Shown: piece after piece, positions 45,097 through 54,468 of the stretch
Numbering within the stretch: position 1 is the first letter of the stretch
How the letters are laid out: every line of letters begins with the position of its first letter
Source of the DNA: Fallopia convolvulus
Taxonomy: Eukaryota; Streptophyta; Magnoliopsida; Caryophyllales; Polygonaceae
NCBI GenBank assembly: GCA_964016875.1
Contig: OZ024730.1
Span: 45,524,943-45,588,942, forward strand
Reading direction: 5' to 3'
DNA length: 64,000 bases
The notes under the pieces: generated by a model
Seen by the model: the letters and a program-made list of their open reading frames with translations, nothing else
Told to the model about the DNA's origin: nothing
The model's database searches: none
Translations under genes and position numbers: made by a program

Positions 45097-46396
45097 CTAA
45101 GTGAGCTTGGTGGTGTCAAGCCTATGGAGAATCATGGTAACCCATGGTGGCTCTTTAAATGTCTCAACTAATGCATTCAAATGAACTAAGAGTGTTCGAG
45201 TTTCCTCTTGTATCTTATTGGCTCTAGACCTCATTATTAGACCATCAAAAGGAATTTTCATCTTATCGTCAATGTCTTTCAGAGTCATGGATGGACGTCT
45301 TGCATCATTCTCCTCCACTTGTCCACGAATAGTCCTTGATTCATCATTGGAGTCATCTAAAGGAACAAAAAGAGAAGTATGAAACATTAAAAGTAGAATG
45401 AACACCATATTTACCTTGTGGGAGATAAAGCTTGTATGCCTTAGGGCCATCTTTTTAAACCACTTTGTATGGTCCATCCCTCCTTGCCCCAATTTAGACT
45501 TGTGTTTTAGTGGAAACCACTCTTTTCTCAAATGCAACCACACCAAGTCAACCTCTTCGAATTGCACATTCTTTTGTGCTTGTTGGCATGGGCTTTGTAT
45601 TGGGCAAATTTCCTCTCAAGTTGCATTCGAGTTCTCTCATGGAGCTTCTTAACATAATCAGTCCACTTAGACACTTCAAAGAATTTGTTCTCCTTAATAT
45701 GACGTGACCTCAAATCAATTAATGGGGTAAGAGGATTCCTCCCATAGATAGCTTCAAAAGGAGTCATCTTTATTGCTGAATGAAATGACCTATTGGTAGC
45801 AAATTCAACAAAAGAGAGACAATCTTCCTAACGTTTAATGTTAGATTCAAGCATAGCCCTCAATAGAGCACCAAGAGTCATGTTCGTCACTTCATTTTGA
45901 CCATTTATTTGGGGATGAAAAGATGTTAAAAACAACAATCTCGTCCCCAACATAGCCCATATCGTCTTCTAAAAATAACTTAAGAATATAACATCCCTGC
46001 CACTCATAATAGAACACGACACACCATGTAATATAACAACATTCTTAAAAAAAAAGTAGCAACAGGGCTAGCACCATCAATTTCATGACATGGATTTAGC
46101 CTAGGTTTCGCCCAAGAGTCATATTCCCTTTAAAGAACAAAGAGGAATAGGAAAAGGTTGGTACAAACCATGTGTATTTAGCCTAGATTTTTTCCTAGCA
46201 AATGTAACACAACTTTTGACAAAACAAAACACATAGTTAGACATTTTAGGCCGAAATTAATATTCTTTCAAGAAACTAAAGTTTTCTCTAATCTACCATG
46301 TCCAGTCAGCTCATGCACTTTTAAGGTTTTAAGCTTCCTAATATAAGATTAAGGTATGTATAATTTTCCCTATTTAAACAAATAACCTCTATCTAC
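45097..46396 (-). pseudogene. Gypsy integrase remnant and C-terminus
   Basis: Minus-strand fragments read TSFHPQINGQNEVTN, then LGALLRAMLESNIK and MTPFEAIYGRNPLTPLIDLR (45767), RMQLERKFAQYKAHANKHKR, then VDLVWLHLRKEWFP and a tail with LIMRSRANKIQEE typical of Gypsy pol C-termini. Many stops and frame changes are present. The element continues at 52739 beyond a 6.3-kb insertion. Confidence 0.85.
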
Positions 46397-46922
46397 AATA
46401 TTGATGAAACCCGATATAATGCGCACTATAAACGGGATTATAAAAATACTAAATCTCGGGAATTCGTACAACCGAACGGTTTTCGTATGTGGATTATTCC
46501 TCCTCCCCACCCCTCAACCGATTGTTTTTGTGCTCTTTACGAATAAAACCTTTAGACTGTATACCGTTTATAGCGCGATCTCACTCGGAGATCAAACACG
46601 TCGAGCATTGGCAAACGAGATAGTTCTCGAGCTAGAGAGGATTTTCGACCTTTTATTTGGACTCACCCTTCCTCTATATATAAGATTGGGGAGCTGGTTG
46701 TTTTCCCTCAAATGGCCGATGTGGGACGCCAATTCTAAGCCCCTCGATGTGTGTAAGCAAGGTGGTGATGCAAGGGGGTCTTTGACTTTATGCATATGAA
46801 TGGCCATTACGTGGAGGTGGTGAAGCATGCTCCTCATTTGGAGTTTGTTTTGATATGCATGTACGAATTCGATGTTGCAGTTTGATGAGGCTAATGGGCC
46901 AAGTGTTGTGGTTTTGCTTTAC

Positions 46923-47475
46923 TGATGTGATTCCATCTACCGAGTCATGTCCCCATGATTTGAGTGAAGATTCCATCCCTAAAGACAAGCCCAATCTGCA
47001 CGATAAATGGGAGAGACTTGGACGAAATTTGCTTCTCTTTTCCTTGCATTTTCAATTCGAAGTTCTTGTTTTGTTTCGTTCAATTCTCGTTGTTCAATTG
47101 TTGGTGAGTCATATCCGACAATTTCGAGCATCCTAGTTTGTTTGAGAGCTTGGTGAGTCATATCCAAGTTATCAAGCATCCATATCCCCTTGTTCTCTCC
47201 ATTTCGAACCATCATCCATCTCGGAGGTTTCTGCACCATCTCAGTAAATTCGACATAACTTTCAATCCGCTCATCATCTCGGTCTCATATTTTGAGGACT
47301 TCAACTAGACTCATAGATCTAACTTCTCGAATTGGAATCACTCAATTTCGAGTTCGGACGAGGAAGATCCAGCCAGTTGAAGACGGGTCAGTTGCGTGGT
47401 GTTTGTTGTCGGAATTCCTTGGATTCTCGTGGCGATCTCTTTGCACCATCATCCCCTCCATCGATCCTTTCATCA
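46923..47475 (+). repeat. 5' LTR of the 2.4-kb element
   Basis: 553 bp, identical to 48771-49323 except for two C/A differences near 47329 and 47350. Open frames inside it on both strands (46979-47239 minus and 46855-47136 plus) recur in the other LTR and are not separate genes. Confidence 0.92.
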
Positions 47476-47477
47476 AG

Positions 47478-47490
47478 TGGTATCAGAGCC
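47478..47490 (+). promoter_or_regulatory. Primer-binding site (initiator tRNA-Met)
   Basis: TGGTATCAGAGCC follows the 5' LTR after two bases. It is the standard plant LTR-retrotransposon minus-strand primer site. Confidence 0.88.
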
Positions 47491-48078
47491 ACGCGAAGGT
47501 ATCGCCATCTAAACCTTGTTCCGACCTTGAATTTCCACTTGTTGCAAGTTTTAGGTTCGAACTCTTTATTGGATGCGTTGTGTTGTTGTGTGCGACCATA
47601 GTGTCCTTGTTGTGTGTTGTTGTGGTCGTTGCTTTGTCTTGATCTTGTGGTTGTCTTGGCTGAGTGTGTGTTCAGCCATGGCTGCCAACCATGCTCAAAA
47701 AACGTTCCAATAGAACACTCAAAAGAGTTATCAAAAGTTGGTAGTTGAAAGGGTGCATTTGTTGCTTGATTAATGTCTTCCTTTAGTGCTTGATTTAAGT
47801 GTGTCTTGCTGAATTTGGCTGAGTAAAAACGTGGGAATTGAGTCCATAATCTAGCTTTCTTTTGACCCCTTTATATCATTACATGCTTGTTGTTGGTTAC
47901 GGTGCTAGGATACGGGAACGACACCAAGACGAGACATCTTGTGTTGTTGTGTTTGAGCTTTTCTTGTTCCATTTTGTTGGTCATCTCCTACTTGCAACTT
48001 GTCGGATTTTCATCTCGGACAAGTCTTGGTGATTAATTCATGTGACCTCTATACCTTGATCTTTGCCTTGTTTTTACG

Positions 48079-48984
48079 ATGACAAGTGTAGGTGATGACA
48101 AGAATAAGGAACAAGTTGAGGAGACGTCCACTAGTTCGGTGGCTGCCATGATACAAACTTTTCAACAATCCATGCAACAATCCGTGGAAGCTTTGGCGAC
48201 ACGCATGGATGCCTTGGAGCGCCAAATCCTGGGGCTGGATGAGAGGACACAAGTGCCTCAAGTGGTGAAGATCAAGGATATACGAGAAGAGGATCAAGGT
48301 TCGAGGACGACCCCTTGTAAAGGGGAGGAGAATTTCTTCCAACAAAGAGTGATGTGTGACATAGAACAACCAAAAAGAGAGACTCCTTTCCATGGATTGG
48401 AACAACTCATTACCATCAAGTGTCCAATAGAAATGATGCACATATTGCAAGAAGAGGAGGAAGTTGTGGAATTGTCTCCTAAAATCAAGCATCGTCCTAC
48501 CATCACTCCTAGCTCCATGAACTCGTTGGCTACACCATGGATGGATGCATTTCCTAAGATTCCTTCATGTTTGCCCTTCTTGCTCCATGAAGAGGACGAG
48601 GCTGTTTTAGTCACTCAAAGAGGTGATTACATTCCTTTTCTTGTGGAGGCCAAGAAGGATGTCTTTGTCATGGAGAATGCCACACCAAGAGAGCTAGAAG
48701 CCCTACCTTCTTTGTTGAGCTCACAAGGCTTGATAGATTCGAGGACGAATCTTTTTGAAGGGGAGGATGATGATGTGATTCCATCTACCGAGTCATGTCC
48801 CCATGATTTGAGTGAAGATTCCATCCCTAAAGACAAGCCCAATCTGCACGATAAATGGGAGAGACTTGGACGAAATTTGCTTCTCTTTTCCTTGCATTTT
48901 CAATTCGAAGTTCTTGTTTTGTTTCGTTCAATTCTCGTTGTTCAATTGTTGGTGAGTCATATCCGACAATTTCGAGCATCCTAG
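48079..48984 (+). CDS. ORF of the 2.4-kb element, running into its 3' LTR
   Basis: A 301-codon ORF begins MTSVGDDKNKEQVEETSTSS. Residues ~25-60 form a Gln/Met-rich probable coiled coil (IQTFQQSMQQSVEALATRMD). The middle has EKG/EDD-rich spacer text, and residues ~218-231 read GLIDSRTNLFEGEDDD, like the polyprotein tail of Gypsy elements just before the PPT. From 48771 it is translated from LTR sequence. No protease, RT or integrase is present. It looks like an internal-deletion derivative that joined a gag start to a pol end. Function is not established; it is intact. Confidence 0.6.
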   Translation: MTSVGDDKNKEQVEETSTSSVAAMIQTFQQSMQQSVEALATRMDALERQILGLDERTQVPQVVKIKDIREEDQGSRTTPCKGEENFFQQRVMCDIEQPKRETPFHGLEQLITIKCPIEMMHILQEEEEVVELSPKIKHRPTITPSSMNSLATPWMDAFPKIPSCLPFLLHEEDEAVLVTQRGDYIPFLVEAKKDVFVMENATPRELEALPSLLSSQGLIDSRTNLFEGEDDDVIPSTESCPHDLSEDSIPKDKPNLHDKWERLGRNLLLFSLHFQFEVLVLFRSILVVQLLVSHIRQFRAS

Positions 48985-49323
48985 TTTGTTTGAGAGCTTG
49001 GTGAGTCATATCCAAGTTATCAAGCATCCATATCCCCTTGTTCTCTCCATTTCGAACCATCATCCATCTCGGAGGTTTCTGCACCATCTCAGTAAATTCG
49101 ACATAACTTTCAATCCGCTCATCATCTCGGTCTCATATTTTGAGGACTTCAACTAGACTCATAGATCTAACTTCTAGAATTGGAATCACTCAATTTAGAG
49201 TTCGGACGAGGAAGATCCAGCCAGTTGAAGACGGGTCAGTTGCGTGGTGTTTGTTGTCGGAATTCCTTGGATTCTCGTGGCGATCTCTTTGCACCATCAT
49301 CCCCTCCATCGATCCTTTCATCA
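48771..49323 (+). repeat. 3' LTR of the 2.4-kb element
   Basis: 553 bp, preceded by the purine run GAAGGGGAGGATGA (48757-48770), the likely PPT. Confidence 0.92.
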
Positions 49324-49627
49324 TTTACTGTGCTGAATCCCATTTGTCTTGCCAATACATGAATATGGCCCAAGCAACACAACCGCATCAATTGTTAGCA
49401 CACCCATGTATACTTTATACATGATTTTAACGTGCATGTCCATTTAAAGAACGATTTTCTACCGTATCATATATTGCACCATTTTATACTTATAATTTTA
49501 CCCTTTATTTATTTAGCGGTTATTTCGCGCACCATCACAACCCCTTGGCTTGGTGATCTCGTTCTACGAGGGCAACGAGACAATAAACAGGTGCGCCGAC
49601 CTATCGATTTTTAGCTTGGGCTCTATT

Positions 49628-49770
49628 TCGAAAGTTTGGACCTCGTTCATAGAGAGTTTGGACCTCGTCCATAAAAGAGTTTGGACCTCGTCCATAGGAG
49701 AGTCTGGACCTCGTCCATAGGAGAGTCTGGACCTCGTCCATAGAGAGTTTGGACCCCGTCCATAAGAGAG
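49628..49770. repeat. 24/25-bp tandem repeat
   Basis: About six copies of 'gtttggacctcgtccata' plus a 'ggagag' spacer lie next to the larger minisatellite. Confidence 0.85.
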
Positions 49771-50600
49771 TTTCCAACCTCAAGCGGGAAGCGATGGGTG
49801 GACCTTAATGAGATTCTCCAACCCCAAGCGGGAAGCGAGGGGTGGACCTTAACGAGATTCTCCAACCCCAAGCGGGAAGCGAGGGGTGGAATTTAACGAG
49901 ATTCTCCAACCCCAAGAGGAAAGCGAGGGGTGGAATTTAACAAGATTTTCCAACCCCAAGCGGGAAGCGAGGGGTGGACCTTAACGAGATTCTCCAACCC
50001 CAAGCGGGAAGCGAGGGGTGGAATTTAACGACATTCTCCAACCCTAAGTGGGAAGCGAGGGGTGGACCTTAACGAGATTCTCCAACCCCAAGCGGGAAGC
50101 GAGGGGTGGACCTTAACGAGATTCTGCAACCCCAAGCGGGAAGCGAGGGGTGGACCTTAACGAGATTCTCCAACCCCAAGCGGGAAGCGAGAGGTGGACC
50201 TTAATGAGATTCTCCAACCCCAAGCGGGAAGCGAGGGGTGGAAATTAACGAGATTCTCCAACCCCAAGCGGGAAGCGAGGGGTGGAATTTAACGAGATTC
50301 TCCAACCCCAAGCGGGAAGCGAGGGGTGGACCTTAACGAGATTCTCCAACCTCAAGAGGGAAGCGAGGGGTGGACCTTAATGAGATTCTCCAACCCCAAG
50401 CGGGAAGCGAGGGGTGGAATTTAACGAGATTCTCCAACCCCAAGCGGGAAGCGAGGGGTGGAATTTAACGAGATTCTCCAACCCCAAGCGGGAAACGAGG
50501 GGTGGACCTTAACGAGATTCTCTAACCCCAAGCGGGAAGCGAGGGGTGGAATTTAACGAGATTCTCCAACCCCAAGCGGGAAACGAGGGGTGGAATTTAT
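49771..50600. repeat. 44-bp minisatellite in LARD-like element
   Basis: About 19 head-to-tail copies of a 44-bp unit contain 'ttaacgagattctccaaccc' and 'caagcgggaagcgagggg'. Two alternating junction variants occur (ggtggacctt and ggtggaattt). Copies are well conserved, which suggests recent expansion or homogenisation. Confidence 0.95.
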
Positions 50601-51987
50601 TATAACAAAGAATTAGGAACTTTGTTCAAGCATACGAGTATATCCGGAGTATAAATAATTAGCGAGTCAAGTCTACAAGGCTTACCTCATTCCACGACTA
50701 TGCAACGTTTGATTTTTGGAACGGAGTTTGTTTAGCCTCGTTGCGTGATCATTGCATTGTCATGCTATTTCCTAGCTGCGTGTTCCTGTTTGTTTGGGAT
50801 TGGCATTTTCACTTATCTTTTTCAAGTGCTTGCAAAAATGGTCCTAAGTATCCAACGGCCCATGGTGCGAGACTTGGCCCAAAACCTCAAGCCACGCTTG
50901 CATGCTTCAAGCAACCTCGTCACCGCCTCTCGAACAAGGGGCACGCCATGTACGTTGCCAGGCCAAAGAATGGTCAAAGCCCGCACACCGCCATGATGCG
51001 CAGCGAGGTACCACCGCGGCGTCCGAGGGCGCGACGACTGCAAGGCCAAAAGGCCGCATAGAATTGCCCGAAAAGGGGAGGCCGACACACTCGCCCCGTG
51101 ACGCGGACTGCCTGATAGCTAGCCACATGGAAAGTGCTTCCCAGCCGGCCGTGGAGTGCGAAGTCCACGGAGACTGACCGAGTGTGGTTGCCGAGTTGTT
51201 TGGCGCGACGAGGACACCGAGTTGTTTGGCCTTACACCATGACCTCCTTGTTTGGCCACGATCCAACCTCGCTCGATCCAACCTCGCTTGTTTTTGTTGG
51301 CCATGATGTTTGGTTGTTTTTAGAAGGTCGAGGAGCCTTGCCTCGGAGAAGACCGCGGTACTTGGCCTCGCTCCATGGCCTTGCTCGTTTGGTGATTGAT
51401 CTTGCGTGATCATGAATGCCATGACCTTGCTTACACACCTCGCCAACACACCTCACAATCACACCTCGCCAACACACCTCGCTTGTGAGGATGACCGCCA
51501 TGACCTTGCTTGTTTCCAAGCCTCGCTCGTTTGGTGATTGATCTTGCGTGAAGATGGCTGCCATGGCCTTGCTTACGCGCCTCGCCAACACACTCGCCAA
51601 CACACCTCGCTTTTGTTGAGGGAGGAGGCCCCAACTTGTTTCCAACCTCGGTACATCGGCACCTCACTTTTGAATGGTACCTCGCTTTTTGGCCTCGCCT
51701 TGCTTGTTTGCTCCACCTCGCCACGCATGCTTGTTTGGCGCACCTCGCCACGCATGCTCCACCTTGCTTGTTTGCTCCACCTAGCATGTTTGCTCCACCT
51801 AGCAGGTATGCTTGTTCAACCTCGCATGATTGTTCCACCTAGCATGTTTGTTTGCCCAACCTCGCATGCTTGCTCCACCTTGCTAGGAATGCCCACTAGC
51901 TAGCTAACACATCGCTTGCTTGTGAAGGGAGGAGGCCCACACACTTCGCTTGTTACCCGAGAGAAGGTCGGTTAGGGAGAGATCATT
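50601..51987 (-). other. Interior of LARD-like element with degenerate cacctcgc repeats
   Basis: It has frames open on both strands because of GC-rich, low-complexity sequence. 51420-51900 is built of 'acacctcgcc', 'cctcgcatgcttg' and 'gttccacctagcatgtttg' repeats. The minus frame 51449-50907 is unrecognised. No gag, protease or RT motifs were found. Confidence 0.55.
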
Positions 51988-52003
51988 CCCACAGACGGCG
52001 CCA
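51988..52003 (-). promoter_or_regulatory. PBS-like site of the LARD-like element
   Basis: On the minus strand TGGCGCCGTCTGTGGG abuts the right LTR. TGGCGCC-type primer sites are known from Tat-type Gypsy elements. This shows the right LTR is the 5' LTR. Confidence 0.75.
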
Positions 52004-52004
52004 G

Positions 52005-52733
52005 TGATGAAACCCGATATAATGCGCACTATAAACGAGATTATAAAAATACTAACTCTCGGGAATTCGTACAACCTAACGGTTTTCGTATGTGGATTAT
52101 TCCTCCTCCCCACCCCTTAACCGATTGTTTTTGTTCTCTTTACGAATAACGCCTTTAGACTTTATACCGTTTATAGCGGAATCTCACTCGGAGATCAAAC
52201 ACGTCGAGCTTTGACAAACGAGATAGTTCTCGAGCCAGAGAGGATTTTCGACCTTTTATTTGGACTCACCCTTCCTCTATATATAAGATTGGGGAGCTGG
52301 TTGTTTGCCCTCAAATGGCCGATGTGGGACGCCAATTCTAAGCCCCTCGATGTGTGTAAGCAAGGTGGTGATGCAAGGGGGTCTTTGACTTTATGCATAT
52401 GAATGGCCATTACGTGGAGGTGGTGAAGCATGCACCTCATTTGGAGGTTGTTTTGATATGCATGTACGAATTCGATGTTGTGGTTTGATTAGGCTAATGG
52501 GCCAAGTGTTGTGGTTTGGCTTTACTGGGCCGAATCCCATTTGTCTTGCCAATACATGAATATGGCCCAAGCAACACAACCGCATCAATTGTTAGCACAC
52601 CCATGTATACTTTATACATGATTTTAATGTGCATGGCCATTTAAAGAACGATATTCTACCGTATCATATATTGCGCCATTTTATACTTATAATTTTACCC
52701 TTATTTATTTAGCGGTTATTTCGCGCACCATCA
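52005..52733 (-). repeat. Right (5') LTR of the LARD-like element
   Basis: 729 bp, starting TGATGAAACCC and ending CGCACCATCA on the plus strand. It is the uninterrupted counterpart of the left LTR and shows the empty site for the nested 2.4-kb element at about 52522-52526. Confidence 0.9.
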
Positions 52734-52738
52734 AATAT

Positions 52739-53347
52739 AAGAGTCATCTTCTCCTCTATCTAGCTAGGCAAAGAGAACATATATCCCTAAAGAATCATCA
52801 ATAGCATATAACTCTTTAATCAAAGAAGAACCTTGAACATTTGCATGTATTGTATTTGATTTAGAAGGACATACCTACGTACGTGATAATGCCTCAACTA
52901 CCACATTGTCTATCCTCATTTCGTGCTGCAACACATAGGAAAAAGTCTCCATAAACTTCACCCATCTAACATGATGCCGACTGAGTCTAGATTGGCCTTT
53001 CAAGTACTTTAAGGCTTCATGGTTCATTTCCATGACGAACTCTTAGACCATAAGTAGTGTTGTCAAGTCTTGAGCACTCGGATCAAAGCAAACAATTCCT
53101 TATTGTACTTGAGATAGTTAAGCTCGACCCTTCTCAGCTTCTCACTAAAGTAGACACTGATCTTCCTATCTTGCAATGGTATGTACAACTCTAATGCCTA
53201 TGCCCGATGCATCACACTCAACCTCAAAAGTCTTGGAGAAATACGGTAGTTGAAGTAGCTAGTGGTGCATTACAAAGACACGCCTCGAGCTTGTCAAACA
53301 CAGCTTGGTGATACTTCTATTAAAATGGTGCTTCTTACTTGGTAATT
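52739..53347 (-). pseudogene. Gypsy RT end and RNase H remnant
   Basis: On the minus strand: VFDKLEACL, then FEVECDASGIGI (RNase H start), EMNHEALKYLKGQSRLSRHH and the spacer leading to 46396. Stops are frequent. The RT upstream of it is missing where the right direct repeat begins. Confidence 0.8.
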
Positions 53348-53923
53348 GGGTTTACTCCCTGTAATTCTATTTATTCTAGTAAATTGAGAAAGAACATACC
53401 ATCCTCCTTTTTTGGTGAAGAGCACAAACCATCCTCTCATCACAAAATTGACAATGTTGCAACGAGAGATCGAATGAGAACAACAAATAGAATTGACACA
53501 GAGATTTACGTGGTTCGGTAACGGTGTGTTACCTACGCCCATGGACAGAGAAACAATATATTATTATAGAGGCAGATTACAAAGTATAGAACATTAGGTA
53601 TTTCGAGAGTTTAATTTATATAATGAATTGAATCAAGAAACCCTCGAACTCCCTGTTGGGGAGCTCCGCCCCCCAGCCCCATGGACCACCGTCGAGGGGC
53701 GCTGCCCCTCAGACTCCCTGCCCAAGGGCTCCCCCCACCCCCGGATCCCTGGTGTTGTTGGGTGCTCCGCCCCAAAACCCCTGGCTGGCGGATTTCAGTC
53801 AACGACTGATTCAAGACATATTAACCGATACGTTTATAGATATCAACAACACCCTCTTGAAACACCCCTACCAAACATTTTTGAGGTAAAGAGGTTAATT
53901 TGACCAAAACGTTCTAAAAAGTG
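53348..53923 (+). repeat. Flanking direct repeat, right copy
   Basis: This matches the left copy at 43875-44720. It contains an extra ~370 bp (about 53451-53820) with 'gagatttacgtggttcggta' (53500-53519), text common in plant Copia LTRs, and the GC-rich block 53655-53790. It may be an LTR; then the left copy has an internal deletion. Confidence 0.55.
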
Positions 53924-54468
53924 AGTTCATCATCTGTACTAAAATGCAACTCATAATTTTATATTTGTTTTTACTAAATTCGTTTTAAAGTTACTTAATT
54001 CACACAGAAGTTTTCATGTTTGGAGGTCAGACAGAATCCTTAAAATACATCAGTAGAGTTTCGATAGACTAAAAACCGATCTGTGCACTGTGCAGGGTTT
54101 CAGAGAGTTTAACAAAGAGATGAAATGTCGAGAATGGAGCTACGTTAGGCCTTAGTAGCATGCCAAATGCCTTCAGGCTCATTATACTTCCACACACACA
54201 CGATACACTTAATTAACCAATTGAACTTGGAGACTAATCTTGTGACTAATCTCATCATCAACCACTTAATTTGACGTCCTAAATAACAAAAAAGCGTGTC
54301 TTGCGATCTAACACCATGAAGCTAAGATTCATCTTGCGACAAATCTTAATTCGTAGGCATTCAAAAGCGATGTTCAATTTATATATGATCAAGCACACTT
54401 CCTTAACATGTACTTAATCAAAGCTTAGTTACATTACGTTGTATCAAGAAGAACGAATTCGATCAAGG
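53924..54468 (-). other. 3' flank / probable 3' UTR of the MADS-box gene
   Basis: AT-rich sequence with no ORF. The part nearest the stop codon would be the 3' UTR. No repeat recognised. Confidence 0.45.

Larger units (their letters stand above)
46923..49323 (+). mobile_element. Young 2.4-kb non-autonomous LTR retrotransposon
   Basis: The LTRs 46923-47475 and 48771-49323 are each 553 bp, starting TGATGTGATTCC and ending CCTTTCATCA. I count two differences between them. The TSD TTTAC is perfect (46918-46922 and 49324-49328). A PBS follows the left LTR and a PPT precedes the right LTR. The interior of ~1.3 kb encodes one gag-like or chimeric ORF and no enzyme. It is inserted in the LTR of the LARD-like element, making it the most recent insertion that can be ordered here. 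Confidence 0.93.
46402..49537 (-). repeat. Left (3') LTR of the LARD-like element, split
   Basis: LTR sequence at 46402-46922 and 49329-49537 is interrupted by the 2.4-kb element and its duplicated TTTAC. It contains a TATATATA box-like core near 46674-46683. Confidence 0.88.
46402..52733 (-). mobile_element. Non-autonomous LTR retrotransposon with minisatellite (LARD-like)
   Basis: The ends are TGATGAAACCC and GCGCACCATCA, flanked by a perfect AATAT TSD (46397-46401 and 52734-52738) inside Gypsy pol. The LTRs are 730 bp (left, after removing a nested element) and 729 bp (right). The PBS-like CTGGCGCCGTCTGTGGG on the minus strand beside the right LTR sets the orientation. The ~2.5-kb interior has tandem repeats and no recognised gag or pol, so mobilisation would need proteins from another element. 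The LTRs differ at several percent of sites by eye. Confidence 0.9.

Noticed and set aside
46979..49087. Identical 86-codon minus ORFs and 93-codon plus ORFs occurring twice
   Set aside because: They lie within the two LTRs of the 2.4-kb element; duplication is due to the LTRs.
49771..50600. CRISPR-like array of regular repeats
   Set aside because: The 44-bp units are directly adjacent with no unique spacers, in a eukaryotic LTR element with defined TSD; it is a minisatellite.
50741..51903. Several 90-180 codon ORFs on both strands as genes
   Set aside because: Low-complexity GC-rich repeat interior of a non-autonomous LTR element; frames overlap on both strands and match nothing I recognise.
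45097..53347. Endogenous pararetrovirus (caulimovirus) origin for the RT/integrase pieces
   Set aside because: An integrase is present and follows RNase H, as in Ty3/Gypsy; caulimoviruses lack integrase.
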